Assembly (NCBI GenBank): GCA_043804925.1
Contig: JAZDIP010000009.1
Location: forward strand, 1 to 58,164
DNA from: ChocPot-Mid sp043804925
GTDB taxonomy: Bacteria; Bacteroidota; Ignavibacteria; Kapaibacteriales; UBA2268
Length of the DNA: 58,164 bases
Reading direction: 5' to 3'
This document shows, piece by piece, positions 35,646 through 43,578 of the stretch. Both the position numbers and the translations under genes were made by a program. The notes under the pieces were generated by a model, which ran no database searches, had not been told where the DNA came from, and saw only the letters and a list, made by a program, of their open reading frames with translations. Positions within the stretch are counted from its first letter, which is position 1; every line of letters begins with the position of its first letter.

Positions 35646-36299
35646 ATGAAATATTTACTTTTATTTATGATGATTTGTTATAGTGGAATGAACACTTTTT
35701 CTCAACAAACGGAAAGTTTGAATGAATTTCCAATAAAAACATTTCATCGAGTTATTGAGAACGAATCTACAAATAGGATAATCTACCAAAGACTTGATGG
35801 CTCAGTTTTTGAAAAATATGTCGGTGAAATGAAATTTGTTGAATTAATTCCTTCTGATAACAATGAATTTTCAATATTAACAAATGATTTGCCAAATCAA
35901 TCTCGAAATCAAATCGTTTATACCAGATTAAATGGTGAATCGTATATGACAAATGATATGATGGTTTGGTTTAAAAACTTTAGAGAAAAATCAATGCTCG
36001 ACCAAGTTCAATCTGTAGTTAAATCTACTCCTAATAGCGAATTGAAAGAGATTTCTCTATTTCCAAATCCTAGTAATAATACAATTACTGTGGCTTTTAT
36101 TCTGGCTTCAAGCCAAAATATTAAAATGTCAATTGTTTCATCCATTGGGACAAGAAAAATCATTATTGATAATGAAAATTACGGAAAAGGAGAATATACT
36201 CTTTCAATAGAATTATCAGAATTTCCGATTGGGGAATATAATTTAGTATATCAGTATGGTTTGAAATTTGAGATCATAAAGTTTTTTATTGTAAGGTAA
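35646..36299 (+). CDS. Small secreted protein with T9SS signal
   Basis: 217 residues; signal peptide ends NTFS-Q. Residues 25-125 are polar with no recognised domain; a T9SS domain follows (LFPNPSNNTITVAFI...FPIGEYNLVYQYG). A ribosome site GGAGAAC lies before the ATG. Last gene of the 33466-36299 group. Confidence 0.75.
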   Translation: MKYLLLFMMICYSGMNTFSQQTESLNEFPIKTFHRVIENESTNRIIYQRLDGSVFEKYVGEMKFVELIPSDNNEFSILTNDLPNQSRNQIVYTRLNGESYMTNDMMVWFKNFREKSMLDQVQSVVKSTPNSELKEISLFPNPSNNTITVAFILASSQNIKMSIVSSIGTRKIIIDNENYGKGEYTLSIELSEFPIGEYNLVYQYGLKFEIIKFFIVR

Positions 36300-36360
36300 T
36301 TTATTTTATTATATTTTTCCTTGTAGCTTTATTGTAGGAATATACGTAATTTAGTTGATT

Positions 36361-36399
36361 AACGAATAGTGAATTTTAAATTATTCTTCACTATTCGTT
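36361..36399. terminator. Bidirectional terminator hairpin between convergent genes
   Basis: AACGAATAGTGAA and TTCACTATTCGTT form a perfect 13-bp stem followed by T/A-rich bases. It lies between the secreted-protein operon (+) and gatD (-). Same sequence family as 33300-33336. Confidence 0.7.
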
Positions 36400-36418
36400 T
36401 TTCACTATTCATTAAATT

Positions 36419-37807
36419 TTACTTCCTGTACTGCGAGATAAACTCTTCCACTTCGGGAATACCACCCTGAAAAATCAAATAGCCGTTGCTTGGCTCCCGC
36501 TCAGTTATTTCACCTGCAATCGGTGTCAGCATTATCTCTTTTACCTTTTTCAAATCCTTTGTTTGTCCCAAAGCCCAGCAAAGCTTCATGTATGCCGCTT
36601 CGGGAAGCATGTTCGCAAGAGGAATAACACCGAGTTCCATCATATCACGACCTGTGTCGTAAACATACATCTGTACATAACCCCAGAGAGTTTGCACAGT
36701 CATATATACAGCGACATTGTTATCCTGAGCACGTTTCAATGCGGGATAAAGCGGTTTGTTCACATGTCCCAATCCTGTTCCTGCGATTATGATTCCTTTA
36801 TATCCATTGTCAATTAATGAATCAACCATATCGGGATGCATGTTTGGATAGTAATAAATTATCGCAACTCTATCTTCAAAGGTAGGAACTATCTTAACGT
36901 TTTTATCTTCTCTGCGTTTTTTGTAATCGGTTCGCAATGGAGTGATTTTATCTTTGCTAACCATTGCAATTGGGATATCACCTATTGTCCTGAAAGTTGA
37001 GCGGTAGCTCGAATGCATCTTTCTTACTCTCGTTCCTCTGTGCAAAAGACCGTATTGGTCTGAAGTCGGTCCGAACATACAAACTACGATTTCTGCAATA
37101 TCGGATTCAGAAGCAGTCTTAACGCTGTGAATAAGATTCAATGCGGCATCCGAAGATGGTCTGTCGCTTGACCTTTGCGAACCAACCAATACAATCGGCA
37201 CAGGAGAATTCTGAATCATAAATGAAAGAATTGACGCAGTGTGATGTAATGTATCTGTTCCATGCCCGATTACAATTCCGTCAACCCCTTTTTCAATTTC
37301 TTTACCTATTGCCTTTGCTGTTGTAATGTATTGCTCAGGTCCCATGTTCTCGCTGAATACACCGAACAGTTTTTCTGTTTCGAGATTGCAATAGTCTGCT
37401 AACTCAGGGACTGAACCATATAATTCTCCCGGTGAAAATGCAGGAATAACCGCACCTGTTCTGTAATCCAATCTCGATGCTATCGTCCCTCCTGTACCAA
37501 AGAGTTTCACTCTTGGCTTCTTTGGGGAATAGGGGAAAAGCTTTTCAGGAATTTTGTAATGTGCTTCTTTTCTACCGGTAACTTTCATTGCTGTTACTTT
37601 ATTTGCGGCAATACCTATATTATAACCTGTTCTCAATTTTATTACAATATGAAATTCATCTGCCTGTTCGGAACGGGGTAGAATAATACCAACATGGTCG
37701 CCATCGGTTGTTTTGATTTCAACATCACTCCAAACCTTTGCTTTAAATTTTTGTAAAACCTTTAACGATTCACCACGATAACCTTTATAATCATCACTCT
37801 TAGCCAT
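36419..37807 (-). CDS. gatD: Glu-tRNA(Gln) amidotransferase subunit D (archaeal type)
   Basis: Asparaginase-like subunit that frees ammonia from Gln/Asn for the GatE transamidation of Glu-tRNA(Gln). An N-terminal ~65-residue Sm-like domain (FKAKVWSDVEIKTTDGDHVGIILPRSE) is followed by the type-I asparaginase core: LFGTGGTIASRLDY with catalytic Thr, GHGTDTLHHTASIL with the second Thr-Asp, and VLVGSQRSSDRPSSDAALNL. The N-terminal domain and the TGAVIPAFSPGEL region distinguish GatD from plain asparaginases. I chose ATG 37807 (MAKSDDYKG) since AAGGA lies 7 bases upstream; this leaves 13 bases after the gatE stop. The gene pair is otherwise known to me mainly from Archaea. Confidence 0.93.
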   Translation of the reverse strand: MAKSDDYKGYRGESLKVLQKFKAKVWSDVEIKTTDGDHVGIILPRSEQADEFHIVIKLRTGYNIGIAANKVTAMKVTGRKEAHYKIPEKLFPYSPKKPRVKLFGTGGTIASRLDYRTGAVIPAFSPGELYGSVPELADYCNLETEKLFGVFSENMGPEQYITTAKAIGKEIEKGVDGIVIGHGTDTLHHTASILSFMIQNSPVPIVLVGSQRSSDRPSSDAALNLIHSVKTASESDIAEIVVCMFGPTSDQYGLLHRGTRVRKMHSSYRSTFRTIGDIPIAMVSKDKITPLRTDYKKRREDKNVKIVPTFEDRVAIIYYYPNMHPDMVDSLIDNGYKGIIIAGTGLGHVNKPLYPALKRAQDNNVAVYMTVQTLWGYVQMYVYDTGRDMMELGVIPLANMLPEAAYMKLCWALGQTKDLKKVKEIMLTPIAGEITEREPSNGYLIFQGGIPEVEEFISQYRK

Positions 37808-37820
37808 TGATTTTTCCTTT

Positions 37821-39731
37821 TTATTTTCCATTGATTTTTTTTGCAACATATTCACCGCTTGCTCTTCCTTCTAACTTTTTCATTACCAATCCGATAAGAA
37901 TATCATTTTTCTTGTCAGGATTATGAATTTTCATTTTCTTGTACACTTTTTTAGCATTTACAATTTCTTTGTCAATTTCAGTTTTCTTTGCAGGTGTTAA
38001 AAGAAATTCCTTTTTGAATACTCCATTTATTGCAGTCTTTTTGATAGCATAATAAACACCTTCGCGAATAATCTTCTTGTCCTTGTAAGCAGAAAATATT
38101 TTCTCCATAACATCAGTAGTTAAAACCGATGTGTAATAATTCTTTCTTTTCAAATGCTTGACAAAGCGTACCATCACGACAGATGCAAATACAGGTTCAA
38201 TCTTCCATGTATTAACCATCTTCTTGAATAATGGAGGATATTTTGAATCAGTTAGTGGTCTGATAACATCCTTTGGTAATTTTAGTTTTTGAAAATATTT
38301 CTCGTATTCCCAAAAGTAAACAGGAATACCTTTTCTGATTAAATCTTTTCTTTCGTCCAAAATTTTCTTTGGTGGCAAATCAGTATCAGGATACATTCTG
38401 TCAGGTCCGGGAAGGATTCTCTCAAAGCCGTTTGTACCGTCCTTAAGTGCCTGCCTTGTCTCAGATGGCACACCGATTGTTGCTTCTTTTGCACGAATTA
38501 CAATTTCCTTTGCACCGGTTTCAGCATCCTGTTGGCTACCCCAAACGATAACCATAGTGTCTTTTTCTGTGCAACCGATGTATTTTCTTATTTTTTGACC
38601 TTCTGCAGTTGAAAGAGTATTTTCGTAGCTGTCGGAATTAATTATATTCGGTAGTTGGTCGAGACATGCAATAACACGTACCCTATCAGATATTTCCTTT
38701 GAGAAAAATGTATCGGTTTGTGTCTGCCAATTCAATAGTCCTTTGAATCCCTTGAGTGTTACACATTTGGCAACCATGCCATTAGCCAAAGCTGTATTAA
38801 CCGGTTGATAGCTTGTATGCCTTAACAAATGTGTAATATCATCAGTCTTTGATTTGAAAGTTTTTTCGGTAACTCCACGCTTTTTCAGTTCTTCCCTAAG
38901 TCTCAGGAGATTCCATTGTCTCATTGCTTCATTATAAGTCAGTAATGGAATATATTTTATTTTTGATACACCCTTAATTTCAATCCTTGTTCCTCCTCTA
39001 ACACTTACATTAACGTCCTGACGTGAAGCACCGATTCCGGTTCGGACTTTACCTGTTGTTCTGACCAATCTTCTTAAAATATCATTAACTTCTGCAACTT
39101 CCTGAGGTGTTTTCATGTCTGGATATGTAACGGTCTCGATTAATGGCATTCCCAAGCGGTCAGTCAGGTAAATTCTCGTATGCCCGTTGTCTGAAAATTC
39201 TCTGCAGGAATCTTCTTCGATTGACATTTGGATAATTCTGATTTCCCTGTTTTTAAAAGGAATTTTCCCGCCAACAGAAACAATAGCTGTTCTTTGGAAT
39301 CCTGTCGGAATACTGCCGTCAAGATATTGCTTGCGTGCAATGTGCAACTCATCCACAATTGTAGCACCTAAAAGCAAACCGACTTCAATTGACGAATCCA
39401 ATGCCTGGTCGTTAATCTCGAAAGGTGGAGTATCATCCATTTCGTAAGTACAAACGGTTTCTCTGTTAATCCTGTAGATAATATCTTTCTTGGTTTTGAA
39501 CTCCATCAAAGCGGTACCGTCGTACTCTCCGAGTTCTGACAATGTAGGACGCATGTGTCTTAAAATCTCAGCGTGATAAACATCATTACTATATTTTCCG
39601 GCGGGGCATCTGCAAAATAGTTTTTTCTCAGTCAGTAACTGCTGGTGTATTTCCAGACCTGACTTAAAGCCGACTTCCGCATAGTCATCCGCTGTCATTT
39701 CATTAAAAGGTTTAAACTTAAACTCTGCCAT
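37821..39731 (-). CDS. gatE: Glu-tRNA(Gln) amidotransferase subunit E (archaeal type)
   Basis: Kinase-transamidase subunit that phosphorylates and amidates Glu-tRNA(Gln). GLEIHQQLLTEKKLFCRCP is the GatB/GatE signature; MDDTPPFEINDQ, HIARKQYLDGSIPTGFQRT and GIGASRQDVNVSVRGG follow. It contains the GatE-specific AspRS-like GAD insertion (residues ~270-430, with FERILPGPDRMYPDTDLPP after it) that GatB lacks, and a YqeY-like helical C-terminus. 636 residues matches archaeal GatE. No tRNA synthetase is adjacent. Confidence 0.94.
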   Translation of the reverse strand: MAEFKFKPFNEMTADDYAEVGFKSGLEIHQQLLTEKKLFCRCPAGKYSNDVYHAEILRHMRPTLSELGEYDGTALMEFKTKKDIIYRINRETVCTYEMDDTPPFEINDQALDSSIEVGLLLGATIVDELHIARKQYLDGSIPTGFQRTAIVSVGGKIPFKNREIRIIQMSIEEDSCREFSDNGHTRIYLTDRLGMPLIETVTYPDMKTPQEVAEVNDILRRLVRTTGKVRTGIGASRQDVNVSVRGGTRIEIKGVSKIKYIPLLTYNEAMRQWNLLRLREELKKRGVTEKTFKSKTDDITHLLRHTSYQPVNTALANGMVAKCVTLKGFKGLLNWQTQTDTFFSKEISDRVRVIACLDQLPNIINSDSYENTLSTAEGQKIRKYIGCTEKDTMVIVWGSQQDAETGAKEIVIRAKEATIGVPSETRQALKDGTNGFERILPGPDRMYPDTDLPPKKILDERKDLIRKGIPVYFWEYEKYFQKLKLPKDVIRPLTDSKYPPLFKKMVNTWKIEPVFASVVMVRFVKHLKRKNYYTSVLTTDVMEKIFSAYKDKKIIREGVYYAIKKTAINGVFKKEFLLTPAKKTEIDKEIVNAKKVYKKMKIHNPDKKNDILIGLVMKKLEGRASGEYVAKKINGK

Positions 39732-39751
39732 TACAATTCCTTATATTTACA

Positions 39752-39897
39752 CTTTTGTTTCGTCTGTTGTTACAACTGACGAGATTAATTAATTCAAAAA
39801 ATATTAAAATTAACAAATATTATGAAATATTTGCAAAATAAGAACTTCAAAAATAAGAAATTGCCATGAAATAAGGGTATTTTAAGTTGAAAAAAAG
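39752..39897. repeat. ~145-bp direct repeat, copy A (gatE upstream region)
   Basis: Aligns with 41531-41676 at roughly 85-90 percent identity by eye. Shared segments include GTTACAACTGAC, AACAAATATTATGAAATATT and AAGAAATTGC. It lies immediately upstream of gatE. Confidence 0.85.
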
Positions 39898-39907
39898 TGA
39901 GAAAAAT

Positions 39908-40690
39908 TTACATCCATTCCTTTTGTTCTCCAAATCTAAGTGTATCTGAAACAATGGATTCAAATACTCCCTTATTAAATATGAAAGTATATTTAATTGT
40001 CCAATTAATTTCAGGTTCTAAAGTTGTAAATGTAAAATAATTTTTCGAATTATAAAACGATAATTTTGGCTTCTCAATTTCTGGATATTTTTCTTTATAA
40101 TTTTGATAAAAATTTGAATCAATAAGATATAAGGAAGAATAGTGGTCATTTAGGACAGTTTTTACAAAGAAAATTGATAATCTTTGATAGTCCTGAATTT
40201 TATTTAATTCTCCTATCTCATTTATTACAAGTTCCTTGAATTCTGATTTACGAAAACCTCTTAATATGTAGTGGGAACCATTATTTGTAACTGATATATA
40301 ATTATATTCGGTTGGCATTGCTGGTTCAGAACATACAAATATTTGAAATTTATCGTTCCAAAAATTTCCACACTCTTCATTCACTGTAATCAAAAAAATC
40401 CATTTTCCTACTGGAAGATTTCTATAATCAAATTTATTTTTATTGCTTTCGAGTTTAAAACTATCCATATCAATCAAAAAGAATGAATCTTTATCTTCTT
40501 TTGTAGAATATTTTTCTTTATTTATTTGAAATGCAATGTTCTTCATTTCACGCAAGGTCAATTTTCGTTTGTTGTTGACGTTAAGTTTTAGTTGATTTTT
40601 ATCATTTGTTTTATTATGATATTGCTCAGTGCAAGATAAAAATAACTGGGATATAAAAATAAATATCAAGAAATAACTCTTATTTTTCAT
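39908..40690 (-). CDS. Hypothetical lipoprotein, third gene of the higBA operon
   Basis: 260 residues; signal with lipobox LFLSC at residues ~16-20. The mature part is polar, with no recognised domain (KLTLREMKNIAFQINKEKYS; NWTIKYTFIFNKGVFESIVS). Its start is 12 bases after the stop of the HTH antitoxin gene, so it is probably co-transcribed with the toxin-antitoxin pair. Confidence 0.6.
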   Translation of the reverse strand: MKNKSYFLIFIFISQLFLSCTEQYHNKTNDKNQLKLNVNNKRKLTLREMKNIAFQINKEKYSTKEDKDSFFLIDMDSFKLESNKNKFDYRNLPVGKWIFLITVNEECGNFWNDKFQIFVCSEPAMPTEYNYISVTNNGSHYILRGFRKSEFKELVINEIGELNKIQDYQRLSIFFVKTVLNDHYSSLYLIDSNFYQNYKEKYPEIEKPKLSFYNSKNYFTFTTLEPEINWTIKYTFIFNKGVFESIVSDTLRFGEQKEWM

Positions 40691-40702
40691 ATAAGTTCAC
40701 TT

Positions 40703-40981
40703 TCATATTATCTGTAACCGCAGTTTTTTATCGAGGACTCGAGCATATTCAATCAAAGTTGAAAACCGAATATCTTCAGCATGGTTTTCAATTCTGGAAA
40801 TTGCAGATTTTTTTGTGTTCAGCTTCTCAGCAATCTCTTGCTGAGTTAAACCTGCATTTTTCCTCATTTGCCTAAGCATCGCACTTATTTTAAAGTTTTC
40901 GTACCCTACTTCATAGTCCAAAGCAAATGCCTTATCTATCTTCTTTCGCTTATCTATATATTTATCTAAGTCGTCCTTCAT
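40703..40981 (-). CDS. higA: HTH-type antitoxin (HigA/Xre family)
   Basis: 92 residues. An N-terminal toxin-binding segment is followed by an Xre helix-turn-helix: MLRQMRKNAGLTQQEIAEKLNTKKSAISRIEN. It overlaps the toxin gene by 4 bases. By family knowledge it neutralises the toxin and represses the operon; a palindrome upstream of the toxin gene is a likely operator. Confidence 0.88.
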   Translation of the reverse strand: MKDDLDKYIDKRKKIDKAFALDYEVGYENFKISAMLRQMRKNAGLTQQEIAEKLNTKKSAISRIENHAEDIRFSTLIEYARVLDKKLRLQII

Positions 40982-41328
40982 TTTCTATATCTTTCTAAGT
41001 ATTTAGACATTCTTTTAACCGCCGTTTTAATTTCTTTTCCGGGTATTTTATTCGTTTTTTTAATAAATCCATTTGTTAATAAAATAAAATTATTTGCTTT
41101 CCAAAAACCTAATATTCTGATTTGAATATTTCCTGATTTTACTCTGACCTCCCACAAATTATTAGTACCATCGAGCTTTTTGAAGTATTGCATAGGTACA
41201 ATATCCAAGTCTTTTATTAGTTGTAAAGTCCATGCAACCTTCTGCATTTGCCCTGATTCAAGACTATCAAAGAAGTCTTCAACAGGACTTCTACCTTCCT
41301 CGGTACGATAAAATTCAATTTTTCTCAT
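40978..41328 (-). CDS. higB: RelE/HigB family toxin
   Basis: 116 residues of the phage-derived Gp49-like/HigB type: RKIEFYRTEEGRSPVEDFFDSL at the start, LWEVRVKSGNIQIRILGFW and FILLTNGFIKKTNKIPGKEI in the core, ending in a Lys/Arg tail. Such proteins cleave mRNA in the ribosome. Toxin precedes antitoxin, the higBA order. Confidence 0.9.
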   Translation of the reverse strand: MRKIEFYRTEEGRSPVEDFFDSLESGQMQKVAWTLQLIKDLDIVPMQYFKKLDGTNNLWEVRVKSGNIQIRILGFWKANNFILLTNGFIKKTNKIPGKEIKTAVKRMSKYLERYRK

Positions 41329-41340
41329 ATCATATTCAAT

Positions 41341-41358
41341 GTTAACATATATGTGAAC
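41341..41358 (-). promoter_or_regulatory. Palindromic operator candidate of higBA
   Basis: GTTAACATATATGTGAAC is an 18-base near-perfect palindrome (core ACATATATGT, arms GTT/AAC, one mismatched pair). It ends 12 bases before the higB start codon, where HigA binding would block expression. A possible -7 box (TATTTTTG on the minus strand) lies at 41395-41388. Confidence 0.6.
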
Positions 41359-41530
41359 GTAAAGATATTATAATTATTGATTAAAAACAAAAATATTGTA
41401 AATTTTTAAAATAATTTGAATTCAACATTTCCTGAGGATGGAATCAAATAGAGAGTTTTTTGTGAACTTTCCGGGAAAATTAATGGTTTTTTTCAGGTTC
41501 AAGAAAAAGCGAAATTACCTCTCTGATATT

Positions 41531-41676
41531 TTTTGTTTCATCATTTGTTACAACTGACTAACTTATTTATTCAAAAAATATTTAATTTAACAAATATTAT
41601 GAAATATTTGCAAAATAAGAAGTTCAAAAATAAGAAATTGCTATGAAATACGGGTATTTAAAGTTGGAAAAAATCT
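41531..41676. repeat. ~145-bp direct repeat, copy B
   Basis: Second copy of 39752-39897. Both contain a 15-codon reading frame starting MKYLQNK (39822-39869 and 41599-41646). Between the copies lie the higBA-lipoprotein genes. Confidence 0.85.
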
Positions 41677-41763
41677 TTATTATTTTTTTATGATTAATTA
41701 ATACAATTTGATTTTTATCCAAAAAATAGAGCACGAGATATGATAGTAAAATACTATATGAAA

Positions 41764-42055
41764 GGAGTAAACAAGTATTTGCTTTTGAAATGGGGGATAA
41801 AAGAGAGTGGTCTCCCGAGAATCAATATCAATAAATAATATGTATACATGTATCATTCTGTTCATTTGGTAGCTAACAATTAGGTATTGTCTGAAAAAGG
41901 GAAAAAATCAAGTAAAGTTGAAACATACACTATTGAAGGATTAAATAGCGTAATCAGGCATTTCATGGATAGATTTCATTGAAGAAGCAATGATATTCCA
42001 AGTTTTAAGGAATGAAAAGATACTCTATAAATTTATTTTTTCATAAAAGAAATTA
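41764..42055 (+). pseudogene. Degraded IS1-family-like transposase
   Basis: In frames broken by several stops and at least one frameshift the DNA reads KQVFAFEMGDKREWS, then VHLVANN, then ETYTIEGLNSVIRHFMDRFH, then RSNDIPSFKE. This follows the order of IS1-type transposases (VVAFxxGxR; T-x2-IE-x2-NS-x2-RHxxxRF-x-RxS...SFxK). No terminal repeats were found. The rest of 41329-42156 is non-coding apart from the listed repeat and operator. Confidence 0.55.
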
Positions 42056-42156
42056 TATGTGTATACTTGACTACCAATAACTTAAAATTTATATTTTTTT
42101 ATTCAAAATAAATTAGCTAAGTTAGTCTTTAATTAACAAAAAAGGGATTAAAAAGC

Positions 42157-42591
42157 ATGAAAAAAATATTTCTCACATCCTTGACAATGTTAATCGCATT
42201 GATATTCTCATGTAATACCGATACCGATAATACAAACAACAGTCTGACAAAATATCTTGGAGTTATACGTGGTGGTTGTGCTGACGGTTTACTTCCCGAA
42301 GGAGTAATTTTAGATGAAAAACCGGATACTTTATTTCATTTTATTAGTGGTGATACACTTACAATTTTTGTCGGGTTCAACGCGCCATGTTGTCTTTTTT
42401 ATGAAGACAAAGCAAAAATTGAAGATGATAATATTGAGATGTTACTTGTTCTTATGAACGATGCCCCATGCTATTGTATGTGTTATTATGAATTCAATTT
42501 CAAGTTTATCGGATTTGAAAAAAAGGAATACAGCTATAATGTAACTGTTGACGGGACATCGAAATTTACTGGAAAAATTGATTTAAGATAA
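42157..42591 (+). CDS. Lipoprotein with conserved Cys motifs, paralog 1
   Basis: 144 residues; lipobox IFSC at about residues 16-19. The mature part has VIRGGCADGLLPEGVI, then NAPCCLFYED, then DAPCYCMCYYEFNF. The paralog 18 bases downstream has the same blocks, so the cysteines (GGCADG, CC, CxCxC) are likely structural or metal-binding. Family not recognised. AAAAGGGA precedes the start. Confidence 0.72.
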   Translation: MKKIFLTSLTMLIALIFSCNTDTDNTNNSLTKYLGVIRGGCADGLLPEGVILDEKPDTLFHFISGDTLTIFVGFNAPCCLFYEDKAKIEDDNIEMLLVLMNDAPCYCMCYYEFNFKFIGFEKKEYSYNVTVDGTSKFTGKIDLR

Positions 42592-42609
42592 AATATATAG
42601 GAGTTAAAA

Positions 42610-43038
42610 ATGAAAACAATATTTTTCGCATTGATTATTTTTATATCATTATTCATTAGTTGTAGTACTGAAACTACAATCAATAAAGATGATAATTTTT
42701 TGGGTGCAAAAAGAGGTGGTTGCGCTGATGGTCTTCCTCCGGATGGAATTATCCAAACTGAAAATTCCGATACGGTTTTTTATTACGTCAAAGACAATCA
42801 CTTGTTCATATATTTAGGTTACCAGGCCACCTGTTGCATTTTATATGATTATAAGTCTGAGATAAAACAGGATGTCATTGAAATTGAACTTGAAGAAGTT
42901 TCAAATGAACCCTGCGATTGCATTTGTTGGTATGAATTTACTTTTGAATTTCAAAATTTGGAGAAGAAAGAGTATGATTATACAATCAAAATTCAAAATT
43001 ATTTGGTCTTTTCCGGAAAAATTGATTTGAGGGAGTGA
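42610..43038 (+). CDS. Lipoprotein with conserved Cys motifs, paralog 2
   Basis: 142 residues; lipobox FISC. It repeats the layout of the preceding gene: AKRGGCADGLPPDGII, then QATCCILYDY, then NEPCDCICWYEFTF, then a Tyr-rich strand and the end GKIDLRE. Tandem duplication with strong divergence outside the Cys blocks suggests selection on those residues. It has a good ribosome site (AGGAG) in the 18-base gap. Confidence 0.72.
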   Translation: MKTIFFALIIFISLFISCSTETTINKDDNFLGAKRGGCADGLPPDGIIQTENSDTVFYYVKDNHLFIYLGYQATCCILYDYKSEIKQDVIEIELEEVSNEPCDCICWYEFTFEFQNLEKKEYDYTIKIQNYLVFSGKIDLRE

Positions 43039-43052
43039 TTATTTTACAGTAG

Positions 43053-43514
43053 TTACAATACTGAATGAATAACTGTAGTGACAACACCCCAAACTTCAAA
43101 ATTCATTTCACCGGTTATTTCTATTGGTTCAAATTTTGGATTTTCAGGAGTCAGATAAATTTTATTTTTGATATATTGCATTCGCTTTACTAATAGTTCT
43201 GAATCAATTACAGCAATAACAATGCTTCCATCCTTCGGATTCAAAGACCTGTCAACAATCAGTATATCTCCTGAATAAATTCCTGCATTGACCATTGAAT
43301 CACCGGTAACACGCACAAAAAAAGTAGCAGATTGATTTTTAATAAGATATTTATTAAGGTCAAGTTTCCCTTCCATGTAATCTTCTGCCGGTGAGGGAAA
43401 ACCTGCCGAAACTGATTCGAGAAATATGGGTAATTCAACAATTTCACCGTCAGCAGGTTTAATGACTTCAACGACTTTCGTTTGTTTTTTCGGATTTATA
43501 TGTAATTTTTTCAT
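43053..43514 (-). CDS. umuD: UmuD-like self-cleaving protease (S24 family)
   Basis: 153 residues. By family knowledge UmuD loses its N-terminus through RecA-stimulated self-cleavage and serves translesion polymerase V. The cleavage site is Ala37-Gly38 in SAGFPSPAEDY; catalytic Ser73 lies in GDSM and Lys110 in LLVKRM, the same 37-residue spacing as in E. coli. It lacks a LexA DNA-binding domain. No umuC is next to it. Upstream on the same strand a terminator separates it from the SPFH gene. Confidence 0.9.
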   Translation of the reverse strand: MKKLHINPKKQTKVVEVIKPADGEIVELPIFLESVSAGFPSPAEDYMEGKLDLNKYLIKNQSATFFVRVTGDSMVNAGIYSGDILIVDRSLNPKDGSIVIAVIDSELLVKRMQYIKNKIYLTPENPKFEPIEITGEMNFEVWGVVTTVIHSVL

Positions 43515-43531
43515 TTTTTATAAATAATTAA

Positions 43532-43559
43532 AAGCCGGAAAGCAACTTCTCTCCGGCTT
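43532..43559 (-). terminator. Terminator after the SPFH gene
   Basis: AAGCCGGA and TCCGGCTT form an 8-bp GC-containing stem; on the minus strand it is followed by TTAATTATTT. It lies 20 bases after the SPFH stop and before umuD. Confidence 0.75.
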
Positions 43560-43578
43560 AATTAATATTTAAAAATTT

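Noticed and set aside
36419..37855. GatD as an L-asparaginase
   Set aside because: The Sm-like N-terminal domain, family-specific blocks and position after gatE favour GatD.
42157..43038. Tandem Cys lipoproteins as substrates of the radical SAM enzyme at 45775
   Set aside because: They carry lipoprotein signals, lie on the other strand, and are separated by umuD and the SPFH gene; the adjacent Cys-tailed protein is a better candidate.
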